DNA of 64,000 bases. Source: Caulobacteraceae bacterium (GTDB lineage: Bacteria; Pseudomonadota; Alphaproteobacteria; Caulobacterales; Caulobacteraceae). The DNA lies in NCBI GenBank assembly GCA_947475415.1, contig CANJLH010000002.1, positions 1 to 64,000 on the forward strand, written 5' to 3'. Below are positions 9,075 through 18,277 of the stretch, piece by piece. Positions within the stretch are counted from its first letter, which is position 1. Each line of letters opens with the position of its first letter. The position numbers and the translations under genes are program-made. Below the pieces are notes generated by a model, which saw only the letters and a list, made by a program, of their open reading frames with translations, had not been told where the DNA came from and did not search any database.

Positions 9075-9896
9075 ATGGCCGACGACTACGACCTGCCCAA
9101 GGGCGAACTCATGAAGGGCAAGCGGGGGGTGGTGACCGGGGTCGCCAACCACCAGTCCATCGCCTGGGGCATCGCCTCGCAGCTGGCCGCCCAGGGCGCC
9201 GATCTGGCCTTCCTGCACCTGCCGGGGATGGAGCGGCGGGTTGAGCCGCTGGCTGCGAGCCTGGGAGTCAAATGTGTCGCGCCGGCCGACGTCACCGATG
9301 ACGACTCCATGGATGCGGCCTTCGCCGCCGTGGCCAAGACCTTTGGAACCATCGACTTCTTCGTCCACGCCATCGCCTTCGCCAACAAGGACGAGCTGAA
9401 GGGCTCCTTCGTCGACAACACCACCCGCGAGGGTTTCCTGCGGGCGCTGAACATTTCCGCCTTCAGTTTCGTAGACTGCGCCCGACGCGCCTCGGCCCTG
9501 ATGCCGAACGGCGGCTCGATCGTGACCATGACCTATCTGGGCGCGGAGCGTGCGATCCCCAACTACAACACCATGGGGGTGGCGAAGGCCGCCCTGGAGG
9601 CTGCTGTCCGCTACGCCGCCCGCGATCTGGGCCCGCGGGAGATCAGGGTGAACGCCATCTCCGCCGGCGCCATGCGCACCCTTTCCCTGGCCGGCATCTC
9701 CGGCGGGCGCGGCATGTTGGCCCAGGGTCGGACCATGTCGGCGATGAAGGCCGACACTTCCATGGAAGGCGTGGCCGGCGCGGCGCTGTGGCTGTTGTCG
9801 GATCTGGGTCGCTCCACCACCGGCGAGGTGGTGCATGTGGATGCGGGCTTCCACATCATGGGACTGCCCGACGACATGGGCGGCGGCGAGGGCTGA
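9075..9896 (+). CDS. fabI: Enoyl-ACP reductase (NADH)
   Basis: FabI carries out the last reduction of each fatty-acid elongation cycle, turning trans-2-enoyl-ACP into acyl-ACP. It is an SDR-fold protein with the FabI-type nucleotide motif GVANHQSIAWGIA and the Tyr-X6-Lys pair Tyr164/Lys171 in NYNTMGVAK; Tyr154 matches the second conserved tyrosine. This is the triclosan-sensitive class by motif. The 273-residue length is normal. It closes the fabA-fabB-fabI cluster, 71 bases after fabB, and ends five bases from the convergent tetR-type gene. Confidence 0.96.
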   Translation: MADDYDLPKGELMKGKRGVVTGVANHQSIAWGIASQLAAQGADLAFLHLPGMERRVEPLAASLGVKCVAPADVTDDDSMDAAFAAVAKTFGTIDFFVHAIAFANKDELKGSFVDNTTREGFLRALNISAFSFVDCARRASALMPNGGSIVTMTYLGAERAIPNYNTMGVAKAALEAAVRYAARDLGPREIRVNAISAGAMRTLSLAGISGGRGMLAQGRTMSAMKADTSMEGVAGAALWLLSDLGRSTTGEVVHVDAGFHIMGLPDDMGGGEG

Positions 9897-9901
9897 CGGT
9901 C

Positions 9902-10510
9902 CTATGGCGCGTAGGCGCGCACGAATCGCCTCGCGGCCTCGCCGGCGACGCGGCGGATATCGGATTGCGCCAGCTGCGGCCCCAGGCCCAAGATGACCGC
10001 CAGCTGATTGGCGCCGCCCACCATGCCCATGAACTGTTCGGCCGCCAGCGCCGGATCCGGGACTTGGAGGCGCCCCGCCTTCGTTTCCTGCTCCAGGAAC
10101 TGAGCCAGGCGCGCCCGGCTCGACCGCGGGCCGGCCTGATAGAAGGTGAGCGCCAGGTCCGGCGCCTCCACCGCCCCCAGGGCGATCACCCTGAGAAAGG
10201 AAGCGGTGGCGGGGTTGACCATCCCTTCCAGCAGGACCTGGGCGAAGCTGGCCAGGGCTTCCTCAGGTCGGGCTTCCGCGCCTGGCATGTCCAGGACCGC
10301 GGTGATCGCATCGACCCGCCGCGCCAGCAGCACCCGCAAGAGCTCCGTCTTGGAGCCGAAATGATTGTAGATGGTCTGCTTGGACACGCCGGCGCGGCGC
10401 GCGATGTCCTCCAGTGGCGCGGCTAGGCCCCGTTCAGCCAGGGCCGCGGCCGCCGCGTTGAGGATGGCCTCGGTCTTGACCAGGTCGATCTGGCCGGCGA
10501 TGCGCGGCAT
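9902..10510 (-). CDS. TetR-family repressor of the efflux operon
   Basis: This 202-residue regulator has a typical TetR N-terminal HTH (LEDIARRAGVSKQTIYNHFGSK, residues about 33-54) and an all-helical ligand-binding C-terminal part. It is the last gene of a minus-strand operon, emrA-like, emrB-like, then this gene. It overlaps the transporter stop codon in a TGATG arrangement, so translation is probably coupled. By family knowledge it should repress its own operon until a drug or metabolite binds. Two near-identical palindromes in front of the operon (13265-13280 and 13321-13336) are the obvious candidate operators. Confidence 0.9.
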   Translation of the reverse strand: MPRIAGQIDLVKTEAILNAAAAALAERGLAAPLEDIARRAGVSKQTIYNHFGSKTELLRVLLARRVDAITAVLDMPGAEARPEEALASFAQVLLEGMVNPATASFLRVIALGAVEAPDLALTFYQAGPRSSRARLAQFLEQETKAGRLQVPDPALAAEQFMGMVGGANQLAVILGLGPQLAQSDIRRVAGEAARRFVRAYAP

Positions 10511-12114
10511 CAGTGCCCCCCGCTCAACTGGGCCGGCGGCGGGGTCTTGGCCGGGCGGGCGAAGAAGACCACGGCGGCCGCGAACAGGCAGCCCACCGCC
10601 AGGAAAGCGAAGGCGTCGGCGAAGGCCAGCACCAGGGCTTCACGATGCAGCATGAACGAGAACGCCTTGCGACCCGCCCCGCCGGGATCGAACGATTCCG
10701 ACTGCGCCATCATCGCGGCCATGCCTTCCATGAAGTCGACGCTAACCGGATTGGATGCCCCCATCCGCGCGGCGAGATCATTGTAGTGGGCGGCGGTCTG
10801 ATGGGTGATGATCGACGACAGGATCGCCAGACCGAACGCCCCGCCGATGTTGCGAACCAGGGTGATCAGGCTGGAGGCGTCCTTCATCATCGAAACCGGC
10901 AGGGTGGCGATGGAGATCTGCTGGGTGCCGGTCATGGCGATCATCGTGCCCAGGGAGCGCACCACCTGCATGAAGGCGAATTCCCAGAAACCCCAGCGGT
11001 CGGTAATGCGCACGCCCAGGGCCAGGGCCCAGGCGGAGATCGTGAAACCTGACACCATGGCCACACGCGGCTCAATATACCGTGCCAACCGCGCCGCGAG
11101 CGGCGCGGCCAACATCATGGTCAGGCCGCCAACCAGCATAGTTGTGCCGGTCTCCGCGGCGGAGTACCGCAGCACCTGTCCCAGATAGAGGGGCAGGATG
11201 AACACCGCCCCGAAAAGGCTCATGCCGGAGATGACCCCCATGACCATGCCGACCACGAAGTTGAGGTCGCCGAAGGGCTTGAGCGAGACGATCGGCTGCC
11301 GGTAGGTCAGTTGACGCCAGATGAAGGCGACGCCGGTGATTACGCCGGCCACCGTCAGCCAGAGAATCACGTCATCGGCGAACCAGCCCTTTTTGTTGCC
11401 CTCCTCGACCACATACTGGATCGAAAGCAGGCAGACGCTCATCAGACCGGCGCCCCACCAGTCGATGCCCTTGGCCAGAGCCGGATCGCCCCGGTCGAAA
11501 CCGCCGTACCGCCCCACCAGGAAAAGGCAGACAGCTCCGGCCGGCACATTGATGAAGAACAGCCAGCGCCAGGATAGCGCCTCGGTTAAGTGACCGCCGA
11601 GGGTCGGCCCGATGGTCGGCGCCAAGGTTATGATCAGGCTGGTGTACACCATGGCGGCCACCCGCTTTTCGGGGGGAAAGACCGACATGGAGGTGGCGAA
11701 CACCATCGGCATCATCGCACCCGCCGCAAGGCCTTGCAGCGCTCGGGTGAAGATCATCATCTCGATGGTGGCTGAGAGCCCCGTCAGCATCGAAGCGATC
11801 ATGAAGAAGGCGCAGGCCGCCAAAAAGAACGGGCGCGTGCCCCACAATTTCGATAGGTAGGCGGTCAGTGGAATGATCAACACTTCCGCCAGGATATAGA
11901 TGGTCTGCACCCAGGCGATCTCGTCGGCGTTGGCGCCGACGCCGGCCTGGATCTGCGACAACGAGCTGGCCACGATCTGCATGTCCAGCATGGCCATGAA
12001 CTGGCCCAGCGCCATGCCGGCGAAGCCCAGATAGATCTTCAACCAGTCGGACCGGGTGAGGTCCGGCGAGGTTGGATCAAAGGTCAGGCCGCCGGGAGCG
12101 GCGAGCGCGGTCAT
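10510..12114 (-). CDS. EmrB-type DHA2 MFS drug exporter
   Basis: This 534-residue integral membrane protein belongs to the 14-helix DHA2 drug:H+ antiporter family (EmrB/QacA). It shows many hydrophobic helices and a signature MLDMQIVASSLSQIQ motif in the first helix region, and matches family length. It would work with the adjacent periplasmic adaptor and an outer-membrane TolC-type channel encoded elsewhere. The ATG at 12114 gives a short cytosolic N-tail before the first helix. Ten bases separate it from the stop of the adaptor gene upstream, and its stop overlaps the tetR start. Confidence 0.93.
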   Translation of the reverse strand: MTALAAPGGLTFDPTSPDLTRSDWLKIYLGFAGMALGQFMAMLDMQIVASSLSQIQAGVGANADEIAWVQTIYILAEVLIIPLTAYLSKLWGTRPFFLAACAFFMIASMLTGLSATIEMMIFTRALQGLAAGAMMPMVFATSMSVFPPEKRVAAMVYTSLIITLAPTIGPTLGGHLTEALSWRWLFFINVPAGAVCLFLVGRYGGFDRGDPALAKGIDWWGAGLMSVCLLSIQYVVEEGNKKGWFADDVILWLTVAGVITGVAFIWRQLTYRQPIVSLKPFGDLNFVVGMVMGVISGMSLFGAVFILPLYLGQVLRYSAAETGTTMLVGGLTMMLAAPLAARLARYIEPRVAMVSGFTISAWALALGVRITDRWGFWEFAFMQVVRSLGTMIAMTGTQQISIATLPVSMMKDASSLITLVRNIGGAFGLAILSSIITHQTAAHYNDLAARMGASNPVSVDFMEGMAAMMAQSESFDPGGAGRKAFSFMLHREALVLAFADAFAFLAVGCLFAAAVVFFARPAKTPPPAQLSGGH

Positions 12115-12124
12115 GATCGTGGCT

Positions 12125-13252
12125 TCAGCGCGGCTCGCCGCGGCGGGCGTAAGCGGCAGGCGCAACCCCGACCTCGGAGAAACTGGGGCCCGTGTTTTCC
12201 CTTACGTCCACCTTCACCGATACCGACAACCCCGGACGCAGGGCGGCGGCGAACTTGGCGCCGCGGTCGATCCGGATCTTCACCGGCACCCGCTGGGCGA
12301 TCTTGGTGAAATTGCCCACCGCATTCTCCACCGGAATCAGCGCGAACTCCGATCCGGTGGCCGGGGCGAAGGAATCGATACGTCCAGGCAGGGACGCACC
12401 GCCGAAGGCGTCGGCCTTGACCTCCACCGGTTGGCCGATACGCAGCCGGCCCAGCTGGGTTTCCTTGAAATTGGCCACCACGAAGGCTTCGCCCAGGGGC
12501 ACGATACTCATCAGGGCGGCGCCCGGGCGCACATATTGGCCCGGCCGCACGGCGCGGGCGCCGACCACGCCGCTGAGCGGCGCGCGGATCTCGGCCCGGG
12601 CAAGGGCAAGTCGCGCCTGATCCACCGCCGCGCGGGCGGCCAGCGCCTGGGAGACGGTCTGGTCGCGGGCGGAGGTCAGCGAGGTGGCGGTGCGGCGCTC
12701 GGCCTCCAGGGTCGCCTGCGCCTGGTTGACGCTGGCCGCGGCCTGATCCGCCGCCGCATCGGCGACCTGCACCCGCTGAGAGGAGACCCAGCCCTTGTCG
12801 GCGAGCGCGCCATAGCGTTTCTGCTCGGCGCCCGCCAGGCTGGCCTGGGCGTTCGCCGCCGCCACCGCGGCGGCCTTCTGGGCGATCATCGCCTGTTCCA
12901 GCGCAGCCTTGTCGCCGACGCTGCGGATGGCGGCCTCCAAGGCCTGGGCGTTGGCTTCCGCCTGGACGAGCTTGGCGCGAAGGTCGGCCGCGTCCAGCCG
13001 CACGACAACGTCGCCGGCGCGCACCGCCTGATTGTCCGCCACCAACACCTCGGCGACGAAGCCGTCGATCTGCGGCGTCACCGAAGCCTTGTCGGCGGCG
13101 ACAAAGGCGTTGTCGGTCTTTTCGAAGCGCTGTTTGGCCTGCCACCAGACTACGCCGCCGATCAGAACCGCGACCGCCGTCAGCAGACCCACCGACACCG
13201 GAACGATCCGTCCCCGCAACAACCCTGACGCCAAAACCGGCCTCCAACGCAT
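12125..13252 (-). CDS. EmrA/HlyD-type membrane fusion adaptor
   Basis: This 375-residue protein has one N-terminal membrane anchor (residues about 17-38). It then has the biotinyl-lipoyl-like half motif TDNAFVAADKASVTPQIDGFV, a long Ala/Gln/Glu-rich alpha-helical hairpin, and the second lipoyl half APLSGVVGARAVRPGQYV. This is the classic EmrA layout: anchored in the inner membrane and bridging to an outer-membrane channel. It is first in the efflux operon. The start codon lies 12 bases from the nearer of two TetR-type palindromes, consistent with repression by the tetR gene at the operon end. Confidence 0.93.
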   Translation of the reverse strand: MRWRPVLASGLLRGRIVPVSVGLLTAVAVLIGGVVWWQAKQRFEKTDNAFVAADKASVTPQIDGFVAEVLVADNQAVRAGDVVVRLDAADLRAKLVQAEANAQALEAAIRSVGDKAALEQAMIAQKAAAVAAANAQASLAGAEQKRYGALADKGWVSSQRVQVADAAADQAAASVNQAQATLEAERRTATSLTSARDQTVSQALAARAAVDQARLALARAEIRAPLSGVVGARAVRPGQYVRPGAALMSIVPLGEAFVVANFKETQLGRLRIGQPVEVKADAFGGASLPGRIDSFAPATGSEFALIPVENAVGNFTKIAQRVPVKIRIDRGAKFAAALRPGLSVSVKVDVRENTGPSFSEVGVAPAAYARRGEPR

Positions 13253-13264
13253 ATTCGTTAAACT

Positions 13265-13280
13265 TGGACTCTTCAGTCCA
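13265..13280. promoter_or_regulatory. Candidate TetR operator 1
   Basis: A perfect inverted repeat, TGGACT-CTTC-AGTCCA, lies 12 bases upstream of the emrA-like start. It shares half-site and spacing with a second palindrome 56 bases away. Position and symmetry fit a dimeric TetR repressor binding over the efflux promoter. The assignment to the operon's own TetR gene is inferred. Confidence 0.65.
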
Positions 13281-13320
13281 GGCTTGGATCACAGTCGATG
13301 GCGGCGGCGCAACTGAAAAA

Positions 13321-13336
13321 TGGACGCTGGCGTCCA
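13321..13336. promoter_or_regulatory. Candidate TetR operator 2
   Basis: TGGACG-CTGG-CGTCCA is a perfect 16-bp palindrome that matches operator 1 in its TGGAC/GTCCA half-sites and 4-base spacer. It sits in the gap between the efflux operon and the divergent UbiH-like gene, so binding here could affect both directions. It also argues against an upstream ATG at 13320 for the hydroxylase, because that start would overlap it. Confidence 0.65.
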
Positions 13337-13397
13337 AGAAACAGTGAATGGCGCCGTCGGGCTGGACGCGGCCTTCGCAACGTCGGCATATCGGCCC

Positions 13398-14651
13398 ATG
13401 AGCGGGCAGTTCGACGCCGACGTGATCATCGCGGGAGCCGGTATGGCCGGCGCGACCCTGGCGCTCGCGCTGCATCAGGCCGGGCTGAAGCCGGTGCTCA
13501 TTGATCCTGCGCCCTTCGACACCCAGTTGGCGCCCAGTTTCGACGGACGCGCCTCGGCGATCGCTTATGCCTGTTTCCGCCAGTGGCGGGCGCTCGGCCT
13601 GGCTGACGCTCTGGAGCCGTACGCCCAGCGGATCGAGCAGATCCTGGTGACCGACGGACGCACGCCGGGCGCCGCGTCGCCGGGCGCGAGCCCGTTCTTC
13701 CTGCGGTTTGACGCTGAGGAGATCGCAGAGCGCGCCGACGGCGAGCCGCTGGGCTATCTGATCGAGAACCGGCGCACCCGCGCGGCGCTCGCCAGCGCCG
13801 TGCAGGCGGCGGACATCGAAGTGCTGGCCCCGGCCCGTGTCGTGGGCGCTGCGTTCGGACCCCACGCCGCGGCGGTAAGCCTGGCCGACGGGCGGACGCT
13901 GACCGCGCCCCTGGCCGTAGGCGCCGAGGGCCGCGGCTCGGTGCTGCGCCAGGCGGCGGGGATCGAATGCGTTGGCTGGGACTACAAGCAGGCCGGCGTG
14001 GTGGCCACGGTGCGATTGGCGCGCCCACACGACGGCGTGGCGCACGAATATTTCCTTCCCTCAGGTCCCTTCGCGATCCTGCCGCTGACCGACCAGCGGG
14101 TGAGCCTTGTATGGACGGAGTCCGTCGCCCGCGCCGCCGCCCTTAAGTCCGTCCGCCCGGAGGTGTTCGACGCCCATCTCGCCCGCCGCTTCGGCGGCTT
14201 CCTGGGTCGGGTGGAGGTGGAGGGCGAGGTGTTCACTTATCCCCTGAGCCTGCAGTTGGCCGAGCGGTTGACCAGGCCCCGGCTGGCGCTGCTGGGCGAC
14301 GCCGCCCACGGGGTGCATCCCATCGCCGGGCAGGGGCTCAACCTTGGCCTGAAAGGCGCTGCGGCCCTGGCCGAGGTGATCGTCGAGGCCGCCCGCCTGG
14401 GCGAGGATTTCGGCGCCGAAACGGTGCTGGAGCGTTACGCCCGCTGGCGCAGGTTCGATACCGTGGCGCTGAGCGCCGGCATGGACCTGATGGTGCGGCT
14501 GTTCTCCAACGACAACCCCCTCCTGCGGCTGGCCCGCGGCGCCGGCATGGCGGCGGTCAACCGCATCGGCCCGGCGAGACGGTTCTTCATGCAGCAGGCC
14601 GGCGGGGCGGTGGGCGACCTGCCGCGGCTGCTGAAGGGCGAGGCGCTTTAG
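13398..14651 (+). CDS. UbiH/UbiF/COQ6-family FAD hydroxylase
   Basis: This 417-residue flavoprotein monooxygenase has the N-terminal FAD loop [17 protein letters not shown]. Near the C-terminal third it has the second FAD motif [22 protein letters not shown], which is diagnostic of ubiquinone-ring hydroxylases. Such enzymes add hydroxyl groups to the polyprenyl benzoate ring during ubiquinone synthesis, peripherally at the inner membrane. Which ring carbon it modifies (UbiH, UbiF, UbiI or UbiL role) cannot be told. The ATG at 13398 is chosen because conserved sequence starts there; the longer frame overlaps a palindrome. It is divergent from the efflux operon. Confidence 0.9.
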   Translation: MSGQFDADVIIAGAGMAGATLALALHQAGLKPVLIDPAPFDTQLAPSFDGRASAIAYACFRQWRALGLADALEPYAQRIEQILVTDGRTPGAASPGASPFFLRFDAEEIAERADGEPLGYLIENRRTRAALASAVQAADIEVLAPARVVGAAFGPHAAAVSLADGRTLTAPLAVGAEGRGSVLRQAAGIECVGWDYKQAGVVATVRLARPHDGVAHEYFLPSGPFAILPLTDQRVSLVWTESVARAAALKSVRPEVFDAHLARRFGGFLGRVEVEGEVFTYPLSLQLAERLTRPRLALLGDAAHGVHPIAGQGLNLGLKGAAALAEVIVEAARLGEDFGAETVLERYARWRRFDTVALSAGMDLMVRLFSNDNPLLRLARGAGMAAVNRIGPARRFFMQQAGGAVGDLPRLLKGEAL

Positions 14652-14842
14652 CCCTCCAGGAGCTCGCGGGCTTCCTCGGGCAGCATGATCGGCACGCCGT
14701 CGCGGATCGGATAGGCCAACTTGGCCGACCGGCTGATCAGTTCGCCCTTCTCGCGGTCATATTCCAGCGGCCCATGGGTCACCGGACAAACCAGGATCTC
14801 CAGGAGGCGGGGGTCGACGTCGGGCTGCGGCGGATCGTCCAT
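14648..14842 (-). CDS. Trm112-like small protein
   Basis: This 64-residue protein matches the Trm112/YcaR (UPF0434) family. The core is [17 protein letters not shown], then a central [25 protein letters not shown]. Family members activate methyltransferases or have zinc-ribbon relatives, but only one Cys remains here, so no zinc knuckle is possible. It lies ten bases after the Lon-N-domain gene, in the same direction, and overlaps the UbiH-like gene tail to tail by four bases. Confidence 0.9.
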   Translation of the reverse strand: MDDPPQPDVDPRLLEILVCPVTHGPLEYDREKGELISRSAKLAYPIRDGVPIMLPEEARELLEG

Positions 14843-14851
14843 GGCTTGCCT

Positions 14852-15505
14852 CTACTGCAAAGGCCGCGGTTCGTCATCGTCATCCTCGGCGGCGCCGATC
14901 TCCAACATGACGGTGAGCACCTCGACCCGGTCGGCGAAATCGCGCGCCTCCAGCAGCGCCTGCTTTTCCGCCACGTCGAAAGGCAGCCCCATGCACAGGC
15001 TGTTGACCAAAGGCTCCAGCGGCGCGTTGTTGGCGCTGTCCCAATCGATGTCGTAGCTGCGGTGGTTCAGATAACGCCTTAGCGCGCGGGACAGCCGAGC
15101 ACGGTCGGGGAAGGGCGGGACCGGTTCGGCCAGGTCGGCCTCGTAGGGGGCGAACACGGCGCGCACCTGACGATAAGGAGTCATCGCGGAGAGTTCCTCG
15201 GCGATCTCGAAGCGGCAGACGCCGGTGAGCGTGATGCGATAGCGACCATCCGGAGTTTCGGCATAGCTGGTGATGCGTCCCGCGCAACCGACGCCGGCCA
15301 GCCTTGGCCGCGCCCGTTCACCGCCGGGCCTCGTCTGCACCATGCCGATGATCCGGTCGCCGGCCATGACGTCGTCGACCATGTTCAGGTAGCGGGGCTC
15401 GAAGATCTGCAGCGGCAGCGGGCTGCGCGGCAGCACCAGCGCCCGGTCCAGCGGAAACACCGGGAACACCTGCGGCAGGTCGTCGGCGCGGCGATAGCCG
15501 GCCAT
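14852..15505 (-). CDS. Lon N-terminal (substrate-binding) domain protein
   Basis: This 217-residue protein consists only of the Lon protease N-terminal (PUA-like) domain: FPVFPLDRALVLPRSPLPLQIFEPRYLNM at the start is the family signature. The AAA+ and protease parts are absent, so it is not a protease itself. Stand-alone LonN proteins are common next to a thioredoxin-fold cnoX in alphaproteobacteria, and that is the order here. They are thought to bind unfolded protein. Two starts are possible, GTG at 15517 overlapping the upstream stop and ATG at 15505; I chose the ATG. Confidence 0.88.
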   Translation of the reverse strand: MAGYRRADDLPQVFPVFPLDRALVLPRSPLPLQIFEPRYLNMVDDVMAGDRIIGMVQTRPGGERARPRLAGVGCAGRITSYAETPDGRYRITLTGVCRFEIAEELSAMTPYRQVRAVFAPYEADLAEPVPPFPDRARLSRALRRYLNHRSYDIDWDSANNAPLEPLVNSLCMGLPFDVAEKQALLEARDFADRVEVLTVMLEIGAAEDDDDEPRPLQ

Positions 15506-15516
15506 GCTCACCCCCA

Positions 15517-16407
15517 CTAACTGAACAGGATCGCAGACAGCCGGCGGCGACCGGTCTTGGCCACATCACTCATCTGGCCGGCGGCCTCGAATACGGTGAG
15601 CAACTGCTTGCGGGCGGCCTGGTCGTCCCATTCCCGGTCGCGCTCGATGATCGCGAGCAGATGGTCGGCGGCGGCCTGGAAATCGCCGCGCCCGGCCAGG
15701 GCCTTGGCCAGTTCCAGCCGCGCCTCATGGTCGTCGGGGTCGGCGGACAGGCGCGCCTCCAGGGGGGCGGTCTCCGCGTCGGCCTGGGCGGCCAGCGCCA
15801 ATGCCGCGCGCACCGAATCGATCTCGGCGCTCTTGGCGTCGGCGGGCGCCATGGCCAGGATCTCTCCCGCCCGCTCAGCATCGCCGCCATTCAGATAGAT
15901 TCGCGCCATGCCGGCGATGGCGGCGAGGTTCGCTGGGTCGGCCTGCAGAACCTGGGCGAAGGCCTGGGCCGCGCCGGCCGCGTCGCCAAGGTCCATGGAT
16001 TCCTTGGCCATCTCCAAGAGCTGGGCGGTCTCCGCGCCGCCGGGGGGACCGGCCAGGCGGGCGATGAAGGCCTTGATCTGGCTCTCCGGCACCGCGCCCA
16101 TGAAGCCATCCACCGGCCGGCCGTCGACGAAGGCGAACACCGCCGGGATCGACTGCACCCGGAGCTGTCCGGCGAAGGCCGGGTTCTTGTCGATGTCGAT
16201 CTTGACCAGCTTCACCGCCCCCTTGGCGGCGGTCACCGCGCGCTCCAGAGCCGGGCCAAGGGTCTTGCAGGGGCCGCACCAGGGGGCCCAGAAATCGACG
16301 ATCACCGGCTGCTGGCGCGAAGCCTCGATGACGTCCTTGGCGAAGGTCGCGTCGGCGCCGTCCTTTATCAGGTCGGCGGGCGCATTGGATTCCCCGATCA
16401 GGCTCAT
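15517..16407 (-). CDS. cnoX: Thioredoxin-TPR co-chaperone
   Basis: This 296-residue protein joins an N-terminal thioredoxin domain to C-terminal TPR-like helices, the CnoX (YbbN) layout. The active site is WAPWCGPC with Cys44 and Cys47. So, unlike the E. coli protein (which has SQHC), it should retain redox activity, as reported for the Caulobacter homologue. CnoX shields proteins from oxidative aggregation and hands them to GroEL. The C-terminal half shows helical repeats such as LLEMAKESMDLGDAAGAAQAF. It is first in the cnoX, LonN, Trm112-like set. Confidence 0.88.
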   Translation of the reverse strand: MSLIGESNAPADLIKDGADATFAKDVIEASRQQPVIVDFWAPWCGPCKTLGPALERAVTAAKGAVKLVKIDIDKNPAFAGQLRVQSIPAVFAFVDGRPVDGFMGAVPESQIKAFIARLAGPPGGAETAQLLEMAKESMDLGDAAGAAQAFAQVLQADPANLAAIAGMARIYLNGGDAERAGEILAMAPADAKSAEIDSVRAALALAAQADAETAPLEARLSADPDDHEARLELAKALAGRGDFQAAADHLLAIIERDREWDDQAARKQLLTVFEAAGQMSDVAKTGRRRLSAILFS

Positions 16408-16466
16408 CCGTTCAGTCCTCTTATCAGCTCAGGCTCGCGGTTAGATGGCCTTAAGCCCCGCCCGGT

Positions 16467-16988
16467 TCAACCGGCGTTGCGTTCATGGATAACCTTCATG
16501 GCCTCGAAGTCCACCACCAGGGGCGCGACGCCCAGCGCGGCCAGGAACTTTGCGAACCCCGCCCGGGTCAGCGCGATGGTGGCGGTGTTGGTCAAGGGGT
16601 GGAAGTTGACCACCGGCGCGTCGGCCAGCGCCCGGTCCAGCACGAAGCGCACCTGCCGGTCCGGATCATTGATCAGCGCCAGGGCCGTCACCGACCCCGG
16701 CGTCACGCCCAGCGCCGCCCAGAGCCGCTCGGCCGAGCCGAACGACAGCCGCGCAGACCCGATCACCGGCGGCAGGGCTTTCAAGTCGATGGCCGTGCGA
16801 TCCCCAGCCGAAATCAGCCACAGCTGGCCCTTGGCGTCCTTCAGGAACAGGTTCTTGGTGTGGGCGCCGGGCAGGCCGGCCTTGATCTCGGCGCCCTCCC
16901 CCACCCGGAACACCGCCGCGTGCTCCAGGGTCGGATGGTCGATGGCGCGCTCGTCCAGGAAGGCCATCAGGTCGGCGCGGGTCAGCAT
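16467..16988 (-). CDS. Prolyl-tRNA editing (YbaK/ProX) deacylase
   Basis: This 173-residue protein is a YbaK/EbsC-domain aminoacyl-tRNA deacylase, most like the PrdX/ProX type that clears Ala or Cys mischarged on tRNA-Pro. Recognisable elements are [16 protein letters not shown], the [14 protein letters not shown] region and [14 protein letters not shown]. It stands alone without a synthetase fused to it and acts in the cytosol. The ATG at 16988 starts the conserved [12 protein letters not shown] helix; an alternative ATG is at 17000. Confidence 0.88.
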   Translation of the reverse strand: MLTRADLMAFLDERAIDHPTLEHAAVFRVGEGAEIKAGLPGAHTKNLFLKDAKGQLWLISAGDRTAIDLKALPPVIGSARLSFGSAERLWAALGVTPGSVTALALINDPDRQVRFVLDRALADAPVVNFHPLTNTATIALTRAGFAKFLAALGVAPLVVDFEAMKVIHERNAG

Positions 16989-17112
16989 GGCGGCCTCCAT
17001 AACCGAAGACGCCGCGCCGCGCACGCCGCCCTTGCGTAGACACCGCGACTGGACGAAGCCGCCGCCGGCTGGCTAAGGGTCTGGGGTCGCCAACGCGCAC
17101 CAAGGGCCCGCC

Positions 17113-17853
17113 ATGATCCTGGAATGCTTCCCCGTCACCGAGCGTCCGCCGGAGATCGTGCCCGGCCGTCCGCAGCGCGCCTGGATGGACCACTTCGCCG
17201 CGCGCCATCCCTACCGCTGCCTGCCGCTCTCCATGGCCAACACCACCGGCTGGGAGCTGCTCTGTCCCATGGCCATGACCCTGGAGTGGAACGGGGGAAC
17301 CCATCAGCAGGACATCACCCTGACCCCGGACTTCCCCAATCCGGACTTCCACCGCCACGTCACCTCCCATTTCAGCCATGGGGTGGTCACCTTCCACACC
17401 GGCTACCTGTTCCGCTCGCCGCCAGGCTGGTCCATGTGGGTGATGGGACCGCCCAACCACATCAAGGACGGCATCCAGCCGCTGGCCGGCCTGGTGGAGA
17501 CCGAGTGGCTGCCCTTCCCCTTCACCATGAACTGGCTGTTCACCCGGCCCGGCAAGGTGCGGTTCGAAAAGAACGAGCCCTTCTGTTTCATCACCCTGGT
17601 GCAGGACAAGCCGCTGGAGGAGATCCAGCCGATGATCCGGCGCATGGACGCCGACCCGGACCTGCGCGGCCAGTACGACCTGTGGGAGAAGCACCGCTCG
17701 CGGTTCAACGAACGCATCTTCCGCCAGGAGCCCGAGGCGGTGAAGGAGGCCTGGCAGCGCTATTACTTCAAGGGCGAGTTCCCCGAGGAAGTGGCCCCGG
17801 CCAAGGAAGGCCACGTCAACAAGCGCCGGCTGAAGACGCCCCGGCGGGGGTGA
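17113..17853 (+). CDS. DUF6065-like protein of unknown function
   Basis: This 246-residue soluble protein is rich in Trp, Phe, Pro and His. The opening YRCLPLSMANTTGWELLCP and later GPPNHIKDGIQPLAGLVETEW are, from memory, features of the DUF6065 family. No enzyme has been assigned. Several conserved-looking histidines (FHRHVTSHFSHGVV) could bind metal, but that is speculation. There is no signal peptide. It stands alone, ahead of the tRNA-Gly gene, and the 227 bases after it contain nothing I recognise apart from a possible tRNA promoter. Confidence 0.65.
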   Translation: MILECFPVTERPPEIVPGRPQRAWMDHFAARHPYRCLPLSMANTTGWELLCPMAMTLEWNGGTHQQDITLTPDFPNPDFHRHVTSHFSHGVVTFHTGYLFRSPPGWSMWVMGPPNHIKDGIQPLAGLVETEWLPFPFTMNWLFTRPGKVRFEKNEPFCFITLVQDKPLEEIQPMIRRMDADPDLRGQYDLWEKHRSRFNERIFRQEPEAVKEAWQRYYFKGEFPEEVAPAKEGHVNKRRLKTPRRG

Positions 17854-18080
17854 CGGGGGCGCCTTGGTGGGGGGCGTTCGGCGTCAATAACGGGTCCCAG
17901 GGTCAATTTTTCGAGGATCAATCCCATGCGCCTTGCAAGCGACCGCTTCTGACGCACCCGCCCCGCAAACTTGCGGCCGCGGCCCGTCCAACCCGCCTTG
18001 CCAACCCAGGACCCGTCTGCCATAAGCCGCCTTCCGAAAATTCGGGGCGCGGCGCCTGCGGGCGCACCGACCCGAGGAGC

Positions 18081-18155
18081 GCGGGCGTAGCTCAGTGGTA
18101 GAGCACAACCTTGCCAAGGTTGGGGTCGAGAGTTCGAATCTCTTCGCCCGCTCCA
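18081..18155 (+). tRNA. tRNA-Gly (anticodon GCC)
   Basis: A 75-nt tRNA with encoded CCA. Acceptor GCGGGCG pairs with CGCCCGC, discriminator is T, and the CCA is at 18153-18155. The anticodon arm is CAACC-TTGCCAA-GGTTG, giving GCC. The T-arm GAGAGTTCGAATCTC is canonical. Matching 9-base inverted copies TTCCGAAAA (18032-18040) and TTTTCGGAA (18157-18165) flank the gene; their meaning is unknown. Confidence 0.97.
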
Positions 18156-18277
18156 GTTTTCGGAAATCCGCGATCGTATAGGGGTAGGCGTTTCGGCGCC
18201 TGGGGCAGGTTGTCCTGAACCCAAACCCCTCCCAAACCACCAAGGTCGCCTCTTGCAGGTCGACAAGACGGGGTTAT

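Noticed and set aside
12111-14045. 644-codon minus-strand ORF spanning the efflux adaptor and the hydroxylase
   Set aside because: It runs through two well-supported genes in the wrong frame and its composition is Arg/Gly/Pro-rich.
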